Assembly: GCA_938049125.1 (NCBI GenBank)
Contig: CALICR010000051.1
Coordinates: 1 to 7,695, forward strand
Direction of reading: 5' to 3'
From: an uncultured Clostridia bacterium
GTDB lineage: Bacteria; Bacillota; Clostridia; Oscillospirales; Oscillospiraceae
Length of the DNA stretch: 7,695 nt
This document shows, piece by piece, positions 5,147-7,695 of the stretch (its first letter is position 1; each line of letters starts with the position of its first letter). The translations under genes and the position numbers were made by a program. Below the pieces are notes generated by a model, which worked only from the letters and a program-made list of their open reading frames with translations, made no database searches and had not been told where the DNA came from.

Positions 5147-6043
5147 TTATTGGATGTGGACGTGGTTGTTGATGTGGTCCATGCAGTAGCAGTGATAGCC
5201 CCTGCACTTGGAGCAGTAACGGAACTCCAGCTCCGGGTTCGTCACGTCGGTACGGCCGCAGACGGTACACTTGTGGCGGTAGGGCTTCTCACCGGTGCTG
5301 CTGCGGTAGCCCGCGGACCAGTTCGGGTCCGGCCGCTGCTTGGCGCGGTACTCCCGCTGGGTCTTCGTGGTGCGGTAGCGCAGGGAGTCGGGCAGGATGT
5401 TGCGGATGTCGCTGCCGAAGAACAGGATGTAGTTCAGCAGGGCGATGAGGGGATAGAGGCTCACGAGGATGCGGAGCAGCGACGGATCGTGCAGCGCGGC
5501 GAAGAGATTCGTCACCACGGCCCAGAGCGTCAGGAAAATGTCGAACCAGGCGAGGTATTTGGCCTTGACCGGGATGAAGTAAAAGAGCAGGAACCGGGTA
5601 TCCGGCGCGATGGTGGCGTAGGCCAGGAAGAGGCTCAGGTTCAGGTAATAGGTCGTGGCGCTGACGCCGAGCAGCAGGCCCGCGGCATCCAGCAGGATGA
5701 CGCCGGTGAAATAGTAGCAGTTGAAGCGTAGCGTGCCCCAGTACCGCTCCAGCTGCTGGCCGATGGAGAAGTAGCAGAAGAGGAACAGCAGCGAGAAGAA
5801 CACGTTCATGCCGCCGGACCCCGCCATCTCCGTGAAGACGTAAGAGATGAGCCGCCAGACCTGGCCGTGCAGGATGGCGTCGCGGTCGAAATAGAGCATC
5901 TGGTAGAGCAGATTGCTGGGGTCGATCAGCGAGAAGAGGTAAACAATCACGTTGCCCACGGCGACGTAGAGCATGAGATTGCGCAGCCCCTTGTCATTGT
6001 GCTGATAGAAAAACCGGGCGAGATTCCGGCGGAAATTTTTCAA
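5147..6043 (-). CDS. Rhomboid-fold membrane protein with C-terminal zinc domain (likely not a protease)
   Basis: A 298-residue polytopic membrane protein of unrecognised function. About six hydrophobic helices lie at roughly 22-39, 80-97, 105-127, 131-145, 163-183 and 190-210. GQVWRLISYVFT (60-71) resembles the loop-1 region of rhomboids, and QQLERYWGTLRF (96-107) resembles the segment after their second helix. The catalytic GxSG is absent: the corresponding helix reads YYLNLSLFLAYA. No catalytic HxxG is seen; LLNYILFFG sits there. After a basic linker (residues 222-257) comes a Cys/His cluster C259-x2-C-x14-C277-x2-C-x4-C285-x-C-x2-H290-x3-H-x-H296, probably binding two zinc ions. The start is TTG at 6043 with GAGGTG six bases upstream; GTG at 6052 would overlap that site. 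Databases often name such proteins rhomboid family, but the sequence suggests an inactive scaffold. Confidence 0.85.
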   Translation of the reverse strand: MKNFRRNLARFFYQHNDKGLRNLMLYVAVGNVIVYLFSLIDPSNLLYQMLYFDRDAILHGQVWRLISYVFTEMAGSGGMNVFFSLLFLFCYFSIGQQLERYWGTLRFNCYYFTGVILLDAAGLLLGVSATTYYLNLSLFLAYATIAPDTRFLLFYFIPVKAKYLAWFDIFLTLWAVVTNLFAALHDPSLLRILVSLYPLIALLNYILFFGSDIRNILPDSLRYRTTKTQREYRAKQRPDPNWSAGYRSSTGEKPYRHKCTVCGRTDVTNPELEFRYCSKCRGYHCYCMDHINNHVHIQ

Positions 6044-6049
6044 AGCGAT

Positions 6050-6055
6050 CACCTC
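6050..6055 (-). promoter_or_regulatory. Ribosome binding site deciding a TTG start for the rhomboid-like gene
   Basis: GAGGTG on the minus strand lies six bases before TTG at 6043, the same arrangement as the sigma gene. The alternative GTG overlaps it. Confidence 0.6.
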
Positions 6056-6072
6056 GTTTGTTACTGCCCTCC

Positions 6073-6101
6073 ATTTTAGCGGATTTCCGGCGCGAAGTAA
6101 A
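6073..6101 (-). promoter_or_regulatory. Housekeeping-type promoter of the rhomboid-like gene
   Basis: On the minus strand TTTACT (6101-6096) and TAAAAT (6078-6073) are separated by 17 bases. Transcription would start near 6066, giving a leader of roughly 22 bases. Confidence 0.65.
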
Positions 6102-6120
6102 CAGAGAAATTGTAAACATA

Positions 6121-6149
6121 TTGTAATTCGCCGCTCCGGATGCTAAAAT
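6121..6149 (+). promoter_or_regulatory. Housekeeping-type promoter of ahcY
   Basis: TTGTAA (6121-6126) and TAAAAT (6144-6149) are separated by 17 bases and are followed by an A-rich start region. It sits back to back with the promoter of the rhomboid-like gene, with 19 bases between their -35 boxes. No SAM riboswitch lies between this promoter and ahcY. Confidence 0.68.
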
Positions 6150-6165
6150 AAAAAAAAAGAAACCT

Positions 6166-6170
6166 GGAGG
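6166..6170 (+). promoter_or_regulatory. Ribosome binding site of ahcY
   Basis: GGAGG lies nine bases before the ATG at 6180. Confidence 0.8.
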
Positions 6171-6179
6171 AGACTGACC

Positions 6180-7424
6180 ATGAGCAGAATCAAGGACCCG
6201 TCGCTGGCCGCGTCCGGCCGGATGAAGATCGAGTGGGTGCGGGACTTTATGCCCGCCCTCGGCGAGATCCGCCGCCGCTTCGAGCAGGAGAAGCCGTTTG
6301 CGGGCAAAAAGATCACCATGTCCATCCACATGGAGGCCAAGACGGCCTACCTCGCCACCTGCCTGGCCGCCGGCGGCGCGGAGGTCCACGCCACGGGCTG
6401 CAATCCGCTGTCCACCCAGGACGATGTGGCTGCGGGCCTCGACTCGCTGGGCATCGCCACCTACGCCGTCTACGGCGTCACGGCGGAGGAGTACCGCTCG
6501 CTGCTGCGCTCGGCCCTTGGCTGCCATCCCGACCTCATCATCGACGACGGCGGCGACCTCCTGGAGCTGCTGACCGGCACGGACCGCGCCTTAGGCGACC
6601 GCATCCTCGGCGGCGCTGAGGAGACGACCACGGGCATCCACCGCCTCCGCGCCCGGGAGAAGGCGGGTATGCTGCCATTCCCCATGATGGACGTCAACGA
6701 CGCCAAGTGCAAGCACTACTATGATAATAAGTATGGCACGGGCCAGTCCGTTTGGGACGCCATCATGCACACCACGAACCTGCTGGTGGCGGGCAAGACC
6801 GTGGTCGTGGCGGGCTACGGCTGGTGCGGCCGCGGCGTCGCCATGCGGGCCAAGGGCATGGGCGCGAATGTCATCGTCACGGAGATTGACCCCATTAAGG
6901 CCCTGGAGGCCACGATGGACGGCTGCCGCGTGCTGCCCATGGATGAGGCGGCGGAGGAGGGCGACCTCTTTATCACCACCACCGGCTGCCGCGACGTTAT
7001 CACGGCCCGGCACTTTGCCGTCATGAAGCACAACGCCTTCCTGGCCAACGCCGGGCACTTCAACGTCGAGGTCAACGGCGAGGAGCTGGCGCAAATGGCC
7101 GTGCGGGTCTATCCGCGGCGGCAGGATATCGTGGGCTACGAGCTGCCCGATGGGCGGGTGCTCAACCTGCTGGCCGAGGGGCGGCTCGTCAATCTGGCCT
7201 CGGGCAATGGCCACCCGGCGGAGATCATGGACATGAGCTTTGCCATCCAGGCCCTCTCCCTCGAATACCTGGCGAAGCACGGCGAGGGCCTCCAAAAGCG
7301 TGTCTACGAGGTGCCCGCGGAGATCGACGATGCCGTGTCCCTCATGAAGCTGCGGGGCATGGGCCTCCGCATCGACCACCTGACCGAGGCCCAGGTGGCC
7401 TACCTCGGCGGCTGGGAGGTCTGA
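6180..7424 (+). CDS. ahcY: Adenosylhomocysteinase (S-adenosylhomocysteine hydrolase)
   Basis: A 414-residue NAD-dependent cytosolic enzyme that reversibly splits S-adenosylhomocysteine into adenosine and homocysteine, relieving product inhibition of methyltransferases. Visible active-site positions, aligned by eye to the human enzyme, are H50 in SIHMEAKTA, D123 in IDDGGDL, E148 in EETTTGIHRL, K178 and D182 in CKHYYDNKYG, H293 in AGHFNVEV and H345 in GNGHP. The NAD site is GYGWCGRG (212-219), with the acidic end of the following strand at TEIDP. The hallmark LLAEGRLVNLASGNGHP is intact. The protein stops shortly after QVAYLGGW and lacks the KPDHYRY-like C-terminal tail that reaches the neighbouring subunit's NAD in the human type; this is typical of the shorter thermophile/clostridial clade (recalled). 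It lies directly upstream of metK, its partner in the methyl cycle, but has its own promoter. No convincing terminator follows. Confidence 0.96.
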   Translation: MSRIKDPSLAASGRMKIEWVRDFMPALGEIRRRFEQEKPFAGKKITMSIHMEAKTAYLATCLAAGGAEVHATGCNPLSTQDDVAAGLDSLGIATYAVYGVTAEEYRSLLRSALGCHPDLIIDDGGDLLELLTGTDRALGDRILGGAEETTTGIHRLRAREKAGMLPFPMMDVNDAKCKHYYDNKYGTGQSVWDAIMHTTNLLVAGKTVVVAGYGWCGRGVAMRAKGMGANVIVTEIDPIKALEATMDGCRVLPMDEAAEEGDLFITTTGCRDVITARHFAVMKHNAFLANAGHFNVEVNGEELAQMAVRVYPRRQDIVGYELPDGRVLNLLAEGRLVNLASGNGHPAEIMDMSFAIQALSLEYLAKHGEGLQKRVYEVPAEIDDAVSLMKLRGMGLRIDHLTEAQVAYLGGWEV

Positions 7425-7440
7425 AAAGATCCGGTTTTTC

Positions 7441-7453
7441 CGGGAATTTCCCG
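7441..7453 (+). repeat. Inverted repeat abutting the metK promoter
   Basis: CGGGAA-T-TTCCCG is a 6-bp inverted repeat with a one-base centre whose last base touches the -35 box at 7454. It may be an operator or the remains of an ahcY terminator, since no T run follows. It could equally be chance; function is not known. Confidence 0.4.
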
Positions 7454-7481
7454 TTGACAAGCGGAAATTTTCTGCTATAAT
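7454..7481 (+). promoter_or_regulatory. Consensus promoter of the metK leader
   Basis: A perfect TTGACA (7454-7459) and a perfect TATAAT (7476-7481) are separated by 16 bases. Transcription should begin near 7488, just upstream of the riboswitch. This is the strongest housekeeping promoter in the window, consistent with control being exerted afterwards by the riboswitch. Confidence 0.88.
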
Positions 7482-7499
7482 CAATACGCAATTGAATAA

Positions 7500-7593
7500 C
7501 CTTATCAAGAGCGGCGGAGGGAACGGCCCGATGAAGCCCGGCAACCTGCATCAGCAAGGTGCCAAATCCGGCGGCAGCGATCGAAAGATGAGG
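7500..7593 (+). promoter_or_regulatory. SAM-I (S-box) riboswitch upstream of metK
   Basis: This leader binds S-adenosylmethionine. The closing helix P1 pairs CCTTATC (7500-7506) with GATGAGG (7587-7593). The conserved S-box core is present in order: AGAGCGGCGGAGGGAACGGC at 7508, GATGAAGCCCGGCAACC, then AAGGTGCCAAATCC, where GCAACC and GGTGC form P3, and a final GAAAGATGAG. A terminator follows at 7606. By the known mechanism of this class, high SAM favours the terminator and shuts off metK. Because ahcY has no obvious terminator, transcripts reading through from it would also meet this switch. I could not define the antiterminator pairing with confidence. Confidence 0.95.
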
Positions 7594-7605
7594 AAACGAG
7601 GCTTC

Positions 7606-7638
7606 ACGCGCGCCGAAAACCGGCGCGCGTTTCGTTTT
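7606..7638 (+). terminator. Riboswitch expression-platform terminator
   Basis: A perfect 10-bp stem, ACGCGCGCCG (7606-7615) with CGGCGCGCGT (7621-7630), has an AAAAC loop and is followed by TTCGTTTT. The flanks GGAAACG (7592-7598) and CGTTTTCC (7633-7640) could also pair, extending the hairpin into the T run. This is the off-switch output of the SAM riboswitch. Confidence 0.88.
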
Positions 7639-7650
7639 CCGCGAGAAAAG

Positions 7651-7656
7651 AAAGGA
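7651..7656 (+). promoter_or_regulatory. Ribosome binding site of metK
   Basis: AAAGGA lies seven bases before the ATG at 7664 and outside the terminator stem. Confidence 0.7.
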
Positions 7657-7663
7657 ATCTGAC

Positions 7664-7695
7664 ATGACAAAGAGAGTTTTTACATCCGAATCCGT
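7664..7695 (+). CDS. metK: S-adenosylmethionine synthetase, first codons only (3' end outside window)
   Basis: Only the start is present: MTKRVFTSESV, with the last codon cut. The FTSESV stretch is the characteristic N-terminus of MetK, which in known enzymes continues into the SEGHPDK motif. MetK makes S-adenosylmethionine from methionine and ATP. The identification is strengthened by the SAM-I riboswitch directly upstream, whose commonest targets include metK, and by the preceding ahcY gene. Confidence 0.92.
   Translation, partial: MTKRVFTSES

Noticed and set aside
6591..7544. A 317-codon open frame on the minus strand opposite ahcY
   Set aside because: Antisense to a well-conserved enzyme and extends through the metK promoter and riboswitch.
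1..7695. CRISPR array, insertion sequence, tRNA or rRNA
   Set aside because: No regularly spaced repeats, transposase motifs, terminal inverted repeats or RNA-gene signatures were seen when reading both strands.

Overview
The window reads as chromosome of a GC-rich Gram-positive anaerobe of the class Clostridia, probably an Oscillospiraceae-like gut bacterium. This rests on four things seen in the sequence: a PolC-type replicative polymerase (Bacillota), GC-rich codon use throughout, a SAM-I (S-box) leader before metK, and an ECF sigma/anti-sigma pair and membrane zinc-ribbon protein of clostridial style. The family-level placement is inference. No mobile element, CRISPR array, tRNA or rRNA is visible.

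Layout, left to right. (1) 1-1075, plus strand: the C-terminal 357 residues of PolC, cut by the window edge. (2) 1076-1209: a gap full of hairpins, including one oriented to stop antisense transcription. (3) 1210-2076, plus strand: a lipoprotein with a Pro/Glu-rich tether and a domain resembling RsiV/DUF3298. (4) 2091-2129: a strong bidirectional terminator between convergent genes. (5) 2148-3305, minus strand: a metal-dependent amidohydrolase with its own leader and a candidate operator palindrome. (6) 3396-5084, minus strand: a complete ECF sigma unit made of an ECF-type promoter, the sigma gene, an overlapping membrane anti-sigma-like gene and an intrinsic terminator. (7) 5097-6101, minus strand: a rhomboid-fold membrane protein that lacks the protease motifs and ends in a Cys/His-rich zinc domain, with its own promoter and terminator. 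(8) 6121-7424, plus strand: ahcY, divergent from the rhomboid-like gene, with back-to-back promoters. (9) 7425-7695, plus strand: a consensus promoter, a SAM-I riboswitch, an intrinsic terminator and the first codons of metK.

How the genes fit together. ahcY and metK are two steps of the activated methyl cycle: MetK makes S-adenosylmethionine and AhcY removes its product S-adenosylhomocysteine. Only metK sits directly behind the SAM sensor. The sigma and anti-sigma genes form one translationally coupled operon whose promoter matches the ECF consensus, which predicts autoregulation. The other genes look like independent single-gene units.

The points most worth following are the self-recognising ECF promoter, the duplicated sensor domain of the zinc-finger-less anti-sigma protein, and the pseudo-rhomboid with its nine-ligand zinc module. 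A smaller one is a pair of genes that both appear to start at TTG behind an identical GAGGTG-N6 signal. I see no clearly new multi-gene system here.
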